In this document: positions 56,057 through 64,000 of the stretch, in pieces
Layout of the letters: every line of letters starts with the position of its first letter
Numbering within the stretch: position 1 is the stretch's first letter
Origin: JAWKUK01 sp964402175
GTDB lineage: Bacteria > Planctomycetota > UBA1135 > GCA-002686595
DNA length: 64,000 nucleotides
Direction: 5' to 3'
Assembly (NCBI GenBank): GCA_964402175.1
Contig: CAYOBN010000005.1
Span: forward strand, 1 to 64,000
Made by a program: the position numbers and the translations under genes
The notes under the pieces: generated by a model
Databases searched by the model: none
What the model saw: only the letters and a program-made list of their open reading frames with translations
Told to the model about the DNA's origin: nothing

Positions 56057-56440
56057 ATGACTCCGGACCCCAAGCCGTGTGCTTCCTGCGGCCGCATGTT
56101 CGCGTGGCGCAAGTCCCTGGCGAAGAACTGGGACGAGGTCCGGTATTGCAGCGACGCGTGCCGCCGCAGTCGGCCCGGTCCGCGCGATCGCGAGCTCGAG
56201 GCTGCGATCCTGGCCCTCCTCGCAGAGCGCGCACGCGGCGCCACGATCTGTCCCTCGGAGGCCGCACGGCACGTCGGCGGACCCGACGAAGCTGCATGGC
56301 GGGCCCTGATGGAACCCGCGCGCCGCGCCGCGCGACGCCTCGTCGTCGCGGGCGAGATCGAGGTCCTGCAGGGCGGCCGCACCGTCGATCCCTCGCGAGC
56401 GAAAGGCCCGATCCGGCTTCGGCGAGTCGCTGCGCCGTAA
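56057..56440 (+). CDS. DUF2256/DUF3253 fusion protein
   Basis: The product has 127 residues. The N-terminal zinc-ribbon-like DUF2256 reads KPCASCGRMFAWRKSLAKNWDEVRYCSDAC, with the CxxC and the pair YCSDAC. The C-terminal winged-helix-like DUF3253 domain covers about residues 42-115 (LEAAILALLAERARGATICPSEAARHVGG and RRAARRLVVAGEIEVLQGGRTVD). It probably binds nucleic acid or acts in regulation, but no function is proven. The ATG at 56057 starts directly before the zinc ribbon; one at 56036 is the alternative. Confidence 0.85.
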   Translation: MTPDPKPCASCGRMFAWRKSLAKNWDEVRYCSDACRRSRPGPRDRELEAAILALLAERARGATICPSEAARHVGGPDEAAWRALMEPARRAARRLVVAGEIEVLQGGRTVDPSRAKGPIRLRRVAAP

Positions 56441-56851
56441 GTCGCGCTCGCGGCGGACACGCTCGAGCGCGAGCGGAGCGTGTCCTCGCGCTGTCCGCGC
56501 ATCGTGCGCTCGTAGGTCAACCAGAAGTCGAGGGCATGAGCACACGCGCGCACGCCGTCGCTCGGAGGTTCACCCGGCGATCCGGGTCCGCCCCGTAGAC
56601 GAGCCAGCCGCCGTGAAGCGCGCGATCAGCGCCTCGAGACGAGCGCCGCGGTCCGGGTCGCGAGCGGTTCGAAGCGGCGGGGCATCGAACGGAGCGGCTC
56701 CTTCCAGGGTCCGGTCATGGCCTCGCTGGCAGACGACGTGCGCCGCTCGCACCGCGGTTTCCGTGGATCCAGCCCGTACTCCAGCGCGTATTGGGTCCGG
56801 GTTGCGGAATGGCGCACTTATGTCAGGCTGGATCGGACCCGCCTGGCACCT
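56441..56851. other. Intergenic region before the DUF1501 gene
   Basis: These 411 bp hold no credible gene. A 10-bp perfect hairpin with an 11-nt loop at 56455-56485 follows the DUF2256/DUF3253 stop by 14 nt and may serve as a terminator, although no U-run follows. The remainder presumably holds the promoter for the DUF1501 operon, but no clear consensus is visible. Confidence 0.4.
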
Positions 56852-58312
56852 ATGGCACACCCGAGCCCCTTCGTCCCGCCTTCCCCGCGCCCTGCTTCCA
56901 CCCGCCGAGAGCTCCTGCGCATCGGAGGCGGAGCGCTCCTGGGCCTCGGCCTCGCGGATGTGCTGCGGCTGCAAGAGGTCCGCGCTGCGGTCCCGCGGGA
57001 CGGCGCTCCGGGCTGGGGGCGCGCCAAGAACGTCATCCTGGTCTTCCTCCAGGGCGGGCCGAGTCACCTCGACCTGTGGGACCCGAAGGACGGGTTGCCG
57101 GAGGACGTGCGCAGCGTCTTCAAGACGATCAACACGAAGGTGCCCGGCATCGAGCTCACCGAGCTGTTGCCGCGGCTCGCGGGTGTGACCGACAAGCTGA
57201 CGTTGATCCGCTCGATGTCCTACACGCCGAACGGGCTCTTCAACCACACGGCGGCGCACTACCAGATGTTGACGGGGTACACCGCCGACCGCGTGAGCCC
57301 GTCGGGTCAGCTCGAGCCGCCTTCGCCGAAGGACTTCCCGAACTTCGGCGCGAACATCGCGCACCTGCGACCGCCGGAGGAGGCGATGTTGCCCTTCGTG
57401 ATGTTGCCCCGGCCGCTGCAGGAGAGCGGCGTGATCGGCAAGGCCGGCACCGCCGGCTTCTTGGGGCGAGCGTACGACCCGTACACGCTCTATCCCCCCG
57501 GCGACGACTTCGACAACACGAAGATGGACCGCATCCAGGTCGACGACCTCGCCCTGCGCGCGGAGCTCTCGGTGCCGCGGCTCGAGCGCCGCGCACGACT
57601 TCGCACGCTGATCAACGGCGGCTCGCCGGAGCTCGAAGCTGCGGTGCGGCGCCATCAGCTCGATGACTACACCGAGAAGGCCATGAGCCTCGTCGTCTCG
57701 GGCCGCGCGCGGAAGGCGTTCGACCTGTCCAGCGAACCCGATGCGCTGCGCGATCGTTACGGGCGCACGACGTTCGGGCAGAGCTGTCTCCTGGCGCGGC
57801 GCTTCATCGAAGCTGGGACACGCATCGTGCAAGTGAACTGGCCGAAGGTCGCGAACTCCGACCGACACTCGTGGGATTGCCACAAGGACCTCGAGGTGCG
57901 CATGAAGAACGACGCTGCGCCCATGTTCGATCCGGGCCTCGCGACGTTGATCGAAGACCTCGACGACCGCGGCCTGCTCGCCGAGACGCTCGTCGTCTGC
58001 GTGGGCGAGTTCGGACGCAGCCCGAAGAAGGGCCTCAGCACCTCAGGTAACGACAACGACGGCGGCGGGCGTGACCACTGGCCGTATTGCTTCACGGCGG
58101 TGGTCGCGGGCGCGGGCGTGCGCCGCGGCCACGTGCACGGCAAGTCCGACGCGACCGGGTCTGCGCCGCTCGAAGGCGCGGTGCAACCGACGGACCTCTT
58201 GGCGACGATCTACCACGCGCTCGGCATCGCGCCCGAGACCATCGTCTACAACCACCTCAATCAACCGCGCGAGCTCGTCAAGGGCGCCGCCGTGCTGGAG
58301 CTGTTCGCATGA
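56852..58312 (+). CDS. DUF1501 protein with Tat signal
   Basis: The product has 486 residues. The N terminus STRRELLRIGGGALLGLGLADVL has a twin-arginine signal (residues about 17-40). The DUF1501 (sulfatase-like, alkaline phosphatase superfamily) domain has VILVFLQGGPSHLDLWDPKDG, GLFNHTAAHYQMLTGY, VCVGEFGRSPKKG and GRDHWPYCFTAVVAGAGVRRG. These proteins are a planctomycete hallmark and are often encoded with DUF1549/DUF1553 proteins. Function is not known, but hydrolase chemistry is suspected. The stop overlaps the start of the next gene by four bases (ATGA). Confidence 0.92.
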   Translation: MAHPSPFVPPSPRPASTRRELLRIGGGALLGLGLADVLRLQEVRAAVPRDGAPGWGRAKNVILVFLQGGPSHLDLWDPKDGLPEDVRSVFKTINTKVPGIELTELLPRLAGVTDKLTLIRSMSYTPNGLFNHTAAHYQMLTGYTADRVSPSGQLEPPSPKDFPNFGANIAHLRPPEEAMLPFVMLPRPLQESGVIGKAGTAGFLGRAYDPYTLYPPGDDFDNTKMDRIQVDDLALRAELSVPRLERRARLRTLINGGSPELEAAVRRHQLDDYTEKAMSLVVSGRARKAFDLSSEPDALRDRYGRTTFGQSCLLARRFIEAGTRIVQVNWPKVANSDRHSWDCHKDLEVRMKNDAAPMFDPGLATLIEDLDDRGLLAETLVVCVGEFGRSPKKGLSTSGNDNDGGGRDHWPYCFTAVVAGAGVRRGHVHGKSDATGSAPLEGAVQPTDLLATIYHALGIAPETIVYNHLNQPRELVKGAAVLELFA

Positions 58313-61300
58313 GCGCTTGGCTCTGGCTCACGCTGCTCGCTGCGGTCCCCGCCGAGGACCCGGCCGAAGTCAGCTATCAGCGCGACGTGCGCCCGCTCCT
58401 GCAGGCCCGCTGCGTCGGTTGCCATCAACCGGCGAAGGCGCAGGGAGGGCGCGTGTTGACCGACCACGCCGCGCTGCTCGCCGCGCCGGCTGCGGACCGC
58501 GAGCCGCTGCTGGTGCCCGGCGATCACACGGCGGGTGCGTTGCTCGCCTCGGTGGTCGGCTTCGAAGGCGCGCGGCCGGAGATGCCCGTCGGCGGCGAAC
58601 CGCTCACGGCTGCGGAGGTCGACCTCCTGCGCCGCTGGATCGCTGCGGGTGCAAAGGACGATAGCCCCGCGGCCGAAGGGCCGGCGGTCACGGCCGAGAA
58701 CCCGCCGGTCTACGACCGCGCGCCGGTGCTGACGAGCCTCGCTTGGTCGCCCGATGGCGCTCTGCTCGCGGTCGCGGCGTTCCACGAGGTCCTGCTGCTC
58801 GACGCAGCGCGGCTCGGCACCGAGGCCGCCGTTGCGCCCCCCATCGTCGCGCGCCTCGTCGGCCTCTCGGAGCGCATCGAGTCGGTCGCCTTCTCGCCCG
58901 ACGGCGGCTCCCTGGCGGCGGTCGGCGGTTCACCCGGACGCCTCGGCGAGGCCCAGATCTGGGATGTCGCCACGCGCACGCTGCGGCTCTCCGTGACCGC
59001 GACGGCTGATTGTCTGCACGGCGCGAGCTGGTCCCCCGACGGGCGCCTGCTCGCGTTCGGCGGCGCGGACAAGTCTCTGCGCGCCATCGACACCAGCACC
59101 GGAGCAGAGGTGCTGTTCAACGGCGCGCACGACGACTGGGTCCTCGGCGCGACGTTCTCGCTCGACGGCAGCCACATCGCCTCGGTCAGCCGCGACCGCA
59201 CGATGAAGCTGGTCCAGGTCGCGACCCAGCAGTTCATCGACGACATCACGAGCATCACACCCGGCGTGCAGAAGGGCGGCCTCATGGCCGTCACGCGGCG
59301 GCCTGGTCGGGACGAGCTCGTGATCGGCGGGGCCGACGGCGTCCCGCGGCTCTATCGAACGTACCGCGAGAAGGCGCGCAAGATCGGCGACGACTTCAAC
59401 CTGATCCGCGCCTTCCCGGCGCTCGCCGGTCGGGTCTTCGCCGTCGCGTGCGACAGCGCCGGGGACCTGGTCGCTGCGGGCGCGAGCGACGGGTCCGCGG
59501 GCGAGGTCCGGCTGTTCGGGGCCGAAGACGCTGTCGAACGTTGGCGCTACAGCGCCTCGGGCGGCGTCTTCACGGTCGCGTTTGCGCCCGATGGCGCGGC
59601 GCTCGCCGTCGGTGGTTTCTCGGGCGAGGTCACCCTCCTCGACACTGCGACGGGCGCGGTCTTGCGCTCGTTCGTGCCCGTGCCGCTCGCGGACGAGGCG
59701 CCGAGCGACCTCACAGACGCGGGCCATGGACAGATCCCCGCGAGCTTCCTCGTCGACGTCCAGCCGATCCTCAGCCGCAGCGGCTGCAACATGGGGACGT
59801 GTCACGGCTCCGCCAAGGGGCAGAACGGCTTCAAGCTGTCGCTGCGCGGCTACGACCCGACGTTCGACCACTTGGCGCTGACGGACGACCTCGCGGGGCG
59901 CCGCTTCAATCGCGCGGCGCCCGACAAGAGCCTCTTCCTGATGAAGCTGACGGGGGCGGTGCCCCACGTCGGTGGGCAGCTCTTGACCGCGGACAGTCTG
60001 GAGTACGCGGTGCTGCGCGCGTGGGTCCAGGCAGGCGTGGTCCTCGACCTGGATGCACCGAAGGTCGCGCGGATCGAGGTCCAGCCGCAGGACCCGACGG
60101 TCGACGAGCCCGGTGAGAACCAGCAGTTCAGCGTCGTCGCGCACTACACCGATGGTCGGGTGCGCGATGTGACCTCGCTCGCGTTCGTCGAGAGCGGCAA
60201 CATCGAAGTCGCGACGGCAGAGCGCGGCGGGCTCGTGCGCACGCTGCGCCGGGGGGACGCGCCGATCCTGGCCCGCTTCGAAGGGCAGTACGCCGCGACG
60301 CGCCTCTTCGTGATGGGCGATCGGTCGGGCTTCGCGTTCGAGCCGCGCCCCCAGCAGAACTGGATCGACGCGCTGGTCGACACGAACCTGGAGCGGATCC
60401 GTGCTCAGCCCAGCGAGCTCTGCACCGATGCGGAGTTCCTGCGCCGCGTGCACTTGGACCTGACCGGCCTTCCGCCGACCCGCGCGGCGACCGAGGCGTT
60501 CCTGCTGGACCGTCGCGACAGCCGCCAGAAGCGCGAAGAGTGCATCGACCGCCTGATCGGCAGCCCCGAGTTCGTCGAGCATTGGACGAACCGCTGGGCG
60601 GACCTCCTGCAGGTCAACAGCAAGTTCCTGGGCGACGACGGGGCGCGCGCGTTGCGCGAATGGCTGCGCGGCGCCGTGGCCAGCAACATGCCGTACGACG
60701 AGTTCGTGCACACGCTCCTGACCGCTTCGGGCTCGACACAGGCGAACCCGCCCGCGGCGTTCTACAAGGTGCTGCGCGAGCCGGACGCCGTGATGGAGAG
60801 CACCACACAGCTCTTCCTCGGCATCCGCTTCAACTGCAACAAGTGCCACGATCACCCGTTCGAGCGCTGGACACAGCGCCAGCACTGGCAGCTCGCGGGC
60901 TGGTTCTCCCAGGTCCGCCGTGAGGACGCTCCGGGCTCGCCCAAGATGCCCAGCACCGAGGTGATGGCCAGCAGCGGCGGTGCGCCGGCCTACGAGGAGC
61001 TGATCTCGGACGACACGGCTCTGCCCGCCCGGATCAAGGACACCGATGGGCGCATGTACGAGCCCCAGTTCCCGTTCGAGCACGGGGCGGCGATCGATTC
61101 CGACTTGCCCCTGCGGGCTCAGCTCGCGAGCTGGTTGACCGCTCCCACGAACCCGTACTTCGCGACGAGCTACGCGAATCGGCTGTGGAGTTATTTCATG
61201 GGTGTCGGCTTGATCGAGCCCGTGGACGATCTGCGCGCGGGCAACCCGCCCAGCAATCCTGAGCTGCTGGAGCGCCTGACCGAAGAGCTGATCGCGAGCG

Positions 61301-62637
61301 ACTTCGACGCGCGCGCGCTGATGCGCACGATCTGCAGATCGCGGGTCTACCAGCAATCCGTGCGCACGAACCGCTGGAACGAAGACGACGACGTGCACTT
61401 CTCGCACGCGCTGCCGCGCAGGCTGCCCGCGGAGACGCTCTACGATGCGCTGCACCAGGCGACGGGCTCGCGCCCGCGGCTCGTCGGCGCCCGCAGCGGG
61501 ACCCGGGCCAGGCAACTGGTCGACGGAGGGATCGAGGCCCCGGACGGCTTCCTCGGCCTCTTCGGTCGCCCGCCGCGCGAGAGCGTGTGTGAGTGCGAGC
61601 GCGCGAGCGGGACCTCGCTCGGGCAGACGCTCAATCTCGTCAATGGTCCGACGCTGGCCGAGGCGATCGAAGACCGGGACAACGATATCGCGAGCCTCGT
61701 CGCGTACGAGCGCGACCCGCGCAAGATCATCCATGAGCTGTACCTGGCGTTCCTGTGTCGTCCGCCGAGCAACGCCGAGCTCGATGCGCTGTTACCGACG
61801 TTCGACGCAGCAGCGCCCGAGAACCTGAGCGTCCTGCGGCCTGAACGCCGCATCACGGTCGAAGCGGAGCTCGCTGCGTTCGAAGAGTGCTTCCCTGTAC
61901 CGGTCTGGACGCCGCTCGCGATCGGCGAGCGCCGCTCGGACGGCGGTGCGTCGTTCGAGCTCTTGCCCGACGGCTCCGTGCTCGTCAGCGGCGCGAGCCC
62001 CGAGCGCGACGTCACGACGTTGGTCGCGACCACGGACGCCGCGACGTTGACCGGGATCCGCCTCGAAGCGCTCGCGCACGAGTCGTTGCCCGCGCAGGGC
62101 CCCGGGCGCGCGGAGAACGGCAACTTCGTGCTGCAGAGGCTCAGCGTGACCGCGATTTCGCTCGCGACACCGACGACCCCACAGACCCTGACGTTCCGTG
62201 CCGCAACCGCGGACTTCTCGCAGAGCGGCTACGAGGTCGCGCAGCTCACCGGCAACACAGAGCGCGGCTGGGCGGTCTCGGGCGCCCTCGGGCGCGACCA
62301 CGAGGCGTGGTTCGAGTGCGAACCTGTGACGTTGCCCCAAGGCGGCGCGCTGCTCATCTTCCGCCTCGAGCAGCCGTTCGGCGGCGCCCACACCTTGGGC
62401 CGCTTCCGGCTCTCGGTGACGAGCTCGCCCATGGCGATCCGTTATCCAGCACTGCCGCCCGCCGTGGCGGCCGCGCTGCGGATCCCCTCCAGCGAGCGCT
62501 CACCCGCGGACGTCGCGGCGATCCTACGCCACTACGTCGACAGCGAACCGGCGCTGCGCGACGAGCTCCGCCTGGGCGCCGCACAGGACCTGGCGTGGGC
62601 CCTCGCGAACAGCTCGGCGTTCCTGTTCAACCGCTGA
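58309..62637 (+). CDS. Giant cytochrome-WD40-DUF1549-DUF1553 protein
   Basis: The product has 1442 residues, with a weak signal at about 1-15. Order of modules: PSCyt1-like c-type heme domain with CVGCH at 35-39; WD40 beta-propeller at about 120-475 (repeats such as LAWSPDGALLAVAAF, ASWSPDGRLLAFGGADKSLRAID); a second cytochrome-like segment with SGCNMGTCHGSAKG; a Big-2-like Ig domain (VQPQDPTVDEPGENQQFSVVAHY); DUF1549 (LTGLPPTRAATEAFL and CNKCHDHPF); DUF1553 (PYFATSYANRLWSYFMGVGL); and a C-terminal beta-sandwich. Such proteins are typical of Planctomycetota. Redox and polysaccharide roles have been proposed. Coupled to DUF1501 by an ATGA overlap. Confidence 0.93.
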   Translation: MSAWLWLTLLAAVPAEDPAEVSYQRDVRPLLQARCVGCHQPAKAQGGRVLTDHAALLAAPAADREPLLVPGDHTAGALLASVVGFEGARPEMPVGGEPLTAAEVDLLRRWIAAGAKDDSPAAEGPAVTAENPPVYDRAPVLTSLAWSPDGALLAVAAFHEVLLLDAARLGTEAAVAPPIVARLVGLSERIESVAFSPDGGSLAAVGGSPGRLGEAQIWDVATRTLRLSVTATADCLHGASWSPDGRLLAFGGADKSLRAIDTSTGAEVLFNGAHDDWVLGATFSLDGSHIASVSRDRTMKLVQVATQQFIDDITSITPGVQKGGLMAVTRRPGRDELVIGGADGVPRLYRTYREKARKIGDDFNLIRAFPALAGRVFAVACDSAGDLVAAGASDGSAGEVRLFGAEDAVERWRYSASGGVFTVAFAPDGAALAVGGFSGEVTLLDTATGAVLRSFVPVPLADEAPSDLTDAGHGQIPASFLVDVQPILSRSGCNMGTCHGSAKGQNGFKLSLRGYDPTFDHLALTDDLAGRRFNRAAPDKSLFLMKLTGAVPHVGGQLLTADSLEYAVLRAWVQAGVVLDLDAPKVARIEVQPQDPTVDEPGENQQFSVVAHYTDGRVRDVTSLAFVESGNIEVATAERGGLVRTLRRGDAPILARFEGQYAATRLFVMGDRSGFAFEPRPQQNWIDALVDTNLERIRAQPSELCTDAEFLRRVHLDLTGLPPTRAATEAFLLDRRDSRQKREECIDRLIGSPEFVEHWTNRWADLLQVNSKFLGDDGARALREWLRGAVASNMPYDEFVHTLLTASGSTQANPPAAFYKVLREPDAVMESTTQLFLGIRFNCNKCHDHPFERWTQRQHWQLAGWFSQVRREDAPGSPKMPSTEVMASSGGAPAYEELISDDTALPARIKDTDGRMYEPQFPFEHGAAIDSDLPLRAQLASWLTAPTNPYFATSYANRLWSYFMGVGLIEPVDDLRAGNPPSNPELLERLTEELIASDFDARALMRTICRSRVYQQSVRTNRWNEDDDVHFSHALPRRLPAETLYDALHQATGSRPRLVGARSGTRARQLVDGGIEAPDGFLGLFGRPPRESVCECERASGTSLGQTLNLVNGPTLAEAIEDRDNDIASLVAYERDPRKIIHELYLAFLCRPPSNAELDALLPTFDAAAPENLSVLRPERRITVEAELAAFEECFPVPVWTPLAIGERRSDGGASFELLPDGSVLVSGASPERDVTTLVATTDAATLTGIRLEALAHESLPAQGPGRAENGNFVLQRLSVTAISLATPTTPQTLTFRAATADFSQSGYEVAQLTGNTERGWAVSGALGRDHEAWFECEPVTLPQGGALLIFRLEQPFGGAHTLGRFRLSVTSSPMAIRYPALPPAVAAALRIPSSERSPADVAAILRHYVDSEPALRDELRLGAAQDLAWALANSSAFLFNR

Positions 62638-62942
62638 GCGGCATCTGCAATGCGCTGAACACAGACGCGGCATTGTGCTCGACCGCTCTCGCGTTCGAGC
62701 CTCCCGCCACCGCGGACGAGCCGCCGAAGTCGATCGCCTCGACCTCATCCGCGGCGATCCGCGCGACTCCGGTCTGTCCAGTCGTCCGAGGCTTGTTCGT
62801 ATCGCTCGCCGTCGGCCAAGGCATGCTTGGTTTCAATCCTGTTGGACGTTTGATGTGGTGCAAACATGGTCGCTGAGACCTCGGTCTAGCTTCTTGCCAC
62901 AGGCCCGATTCGACGGGTCCAAGGGCAAGCAGAGAGACCACG
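62638..62942. other. Intergenic region before the phosphatase-like gene
   Basis: These 305 bp carry no credible gene. The last part (about 62831-62900) is less GC-rich and is a plausible promoter area, but no consensus elements stand out. No hairpin of note follows the giant protein gene. Confidence 0.35.
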
Positions 62943-64000
62943 ATGTTCACCACACGATTCCGATCGACACGTGTCAGCACACGCGCAGTCGTGCTGGCCG
63001 CCGCCTTGTTCGGCGCCGCCGACCAGGCCATCGCACAGACCGACTTCCGTGTCTACCCGTACCTGATGGCGCCCACGACCGATGGGATGGCCATCAACTG
63101 GTTCTCCTTCGAGGACGTTCCGGGTCAGATCACGGTGACGGGTCCGGGGCTCGTTCAGCCGCTGGTCATCGCGACCACGGCCGAGCTCCAAAGCGTCCTG
63201 AGCTACGTCTACAACACCGAGAACTCGCCGACCGTCAACGTCGCAGATGGTCGCGTCTACTTCAACAACGCTCCGGCAGTCAACTACAAGCACTCGGTCA
63301 CACTGACCGGCCTGCAGCCCGGCTCGACGTACGACTACGTGGCTGCGCAGGGCGCTTCGACCTTCGCGGGCACGTTTACGACCGCGCCCCTCTCCTCCAC
63401 GAACGAGACTCTGCGGTTTGCGGTCCTCTCGGACTCGGAGACGCTGATCATCGGTCGCACGACCAACCGCGAATGGAGTGTCGGCGCGCAGGCGCCGGGC
63501 TCCACCGGGCGCCCCGCTGGCACTGGCCCGGGCCGCTCGACCTACATCCTCACGGAGACGGTGGGTTACCAGGAGAACATCAAGGCCATCAAGTCCCGCC
63601 AGCCCGACGTCATCGTGATGCCTGGCGACCTGATCCAGGGCACCACCAGCGAGCAGCAGCGCCGTTGGGACGAGTTCTGGCGCCACAACGCCGGTGAATA
63701 CGACACGCTCCTGACGAGGGTCCCGCTCGTGGCCGCGATCGGGAACAACTGCATCTTCATGAACGGGGCCAACACCGACGGGCTCACGACGCAGAACCAG
63801 CACATCCAGCGCGCGCGCCAGCAGTGGTCGGCTTACTTCGACTTCCCGGGCAACGGTAACTCGAACTACCAGGACCTCTACTACCGGACCGACTACGGTC
63901 CCGTCACGATCCTCACGCTCTGCGTCGTCAAGGCGATCGACGAGCGCAACCACATGGTCGCGCCGCCGACCGGCCAGGCCACGGTCAACCAGGACGACAA
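62943..64000 (+). CDS. Secreted purple-acid-phosphatase-like protein (partial, runs off the right edge)
   Basis: The gene starts at the ATG at 62943 and continues past position 64000 with about 352 residues visible. The signal peptide (about 1-31) ends ADQAIAQ. An N-terminal FN3-like domain (FRVYPYLMAPTTDGMAINWFSFEDVPGQITV and SVTLTGLQPGSTYDYVA) resembles that of purple acid phosphatases. The metallophosphoesterase part has RFAVLSDSETL, PDVIVMPGDLIQG and PLVAAIGNNCIF. The usual GNH[ED] motif reads GNNC, so a metal ligand may be altered. It may be an extracellular phosphatase. Completeness of the active site cannot be judged because the end is missing. Confidence 0.8.
   Translation, partial: MFTTRFRSTRVSTRAVVLAAALFGAADQAIAQTDFRVYPYLMAPTTDGMAINWFSFEDVPGQITVTGPGLVQPLVIATTAELQSVLSYVYNTENSPTVNVADGRVYFNNAPAVNYKHSVTLTGLQPGSTYDYVAAQGASTFAGTFTTAPLSSTNETLRFAVLSDSETLIIGRTTNREWSVGAQAPGSTGRPAGTGPGRSTYILTETVGYQENIKAIKSRQPDVIVMPGDLIQGTTSEQQRRWDEFWRHNAGEYDTLLTRVPLVAAIGNNCIFMNGANTDGLTTQNQHIQRARQQWSAYFDFPGNGNSNYQDLYYRTDYGPVTILTLCVVKAIDERNHMVAPPTGQATVNQDD

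Overview
The window is a very GC-rich chromosomal segment from a bacterium that is most likely a member of the Planctomycetota. The lineage is inferred from gene content. It has a Tat-dependent DUF1501 protein translationally coupled to a giant cytochrome/WD40/DUF1549/DUF1553 protein, which is a planctomycete hallmark. It also has several secreted beta-propeller and beta-helix proteins, a dual-domain sialate O-acetylesterase-like protein, and a full bacillithiol pathway. No rRNA or tRNA genes, insertion sequences or CRISPR arrays were recognised.

Layout. Positions 1-14.9 kb carry mixed housekeeping and secreted genes: YaeQ, a PQQ-like propeller protein, a DsrE-family protein, the esterase, MsrB, a GH63-like glucosidase, RsmB, an SDR and a stand-alone MshEN-domain protein. 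Positions 15-21.5 kb hold the replication core on the minus strand: dnaA, a 0.68-kb intergenic region that is a candidate origin, dnaN, dciA and gyrB. Positions 21.7-32.5 kb form one long minus-strand block: sigma factor, an anchored protein, hemW, pyrF, bshC, bshB1, parA, bshA and a cysteine desulfurase. The parA reading frame is interrupted by a 100-N assembly gap that looks like an artefact. Positions 32.5-36.6 kb carry an HPr-domain fusion, a phosphoesterase, a membrane protein and parB.

Positions 36.6-39.6 kb are a roughly 3-kb non-coding region. Nineteen ParB-binding parS palindromes occur there, and a twentieth lies in the parB leader. Ten consecutive sites are spaced exactly 94 bp apart, and their spacers alternate between two types, giving a 188-bp higher-order repeat. 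This bacterial centromere with a satellite-like architecture is the most striking feature of the window. A near-perfect terminator hairpin and a perfect 42-bp palindrome separate it from parB.

Positions 39.6-64 kb are accessory and envelope-oriented: an anchored cyclophilin, two secreted proteins of unknown function, a DUF374 acyltransferase, a DUF72 protein, a subtilase, an MFS transporter, a beta-helix protein, an integral membrane protein, a rhamnose mutarotase-like protein, a DUF2809-MATE fusion, a DUF2256/DUF3253 protein, the DUF1501 and cytochrome/DUF1549/DUF1553 pair, and a secreted phosphatase-like protein cut by the right edge.

Together, dnaA/dnaN/dciA/gyrB (initiation, clamp, helicase recruitment, supercoiling), parA, parB and the parS cluster indicate that the window spans the origin-proximal replication and segregation region. 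parA and parB are about 10 kb apart on opposite strands instead of forming the usual operon.
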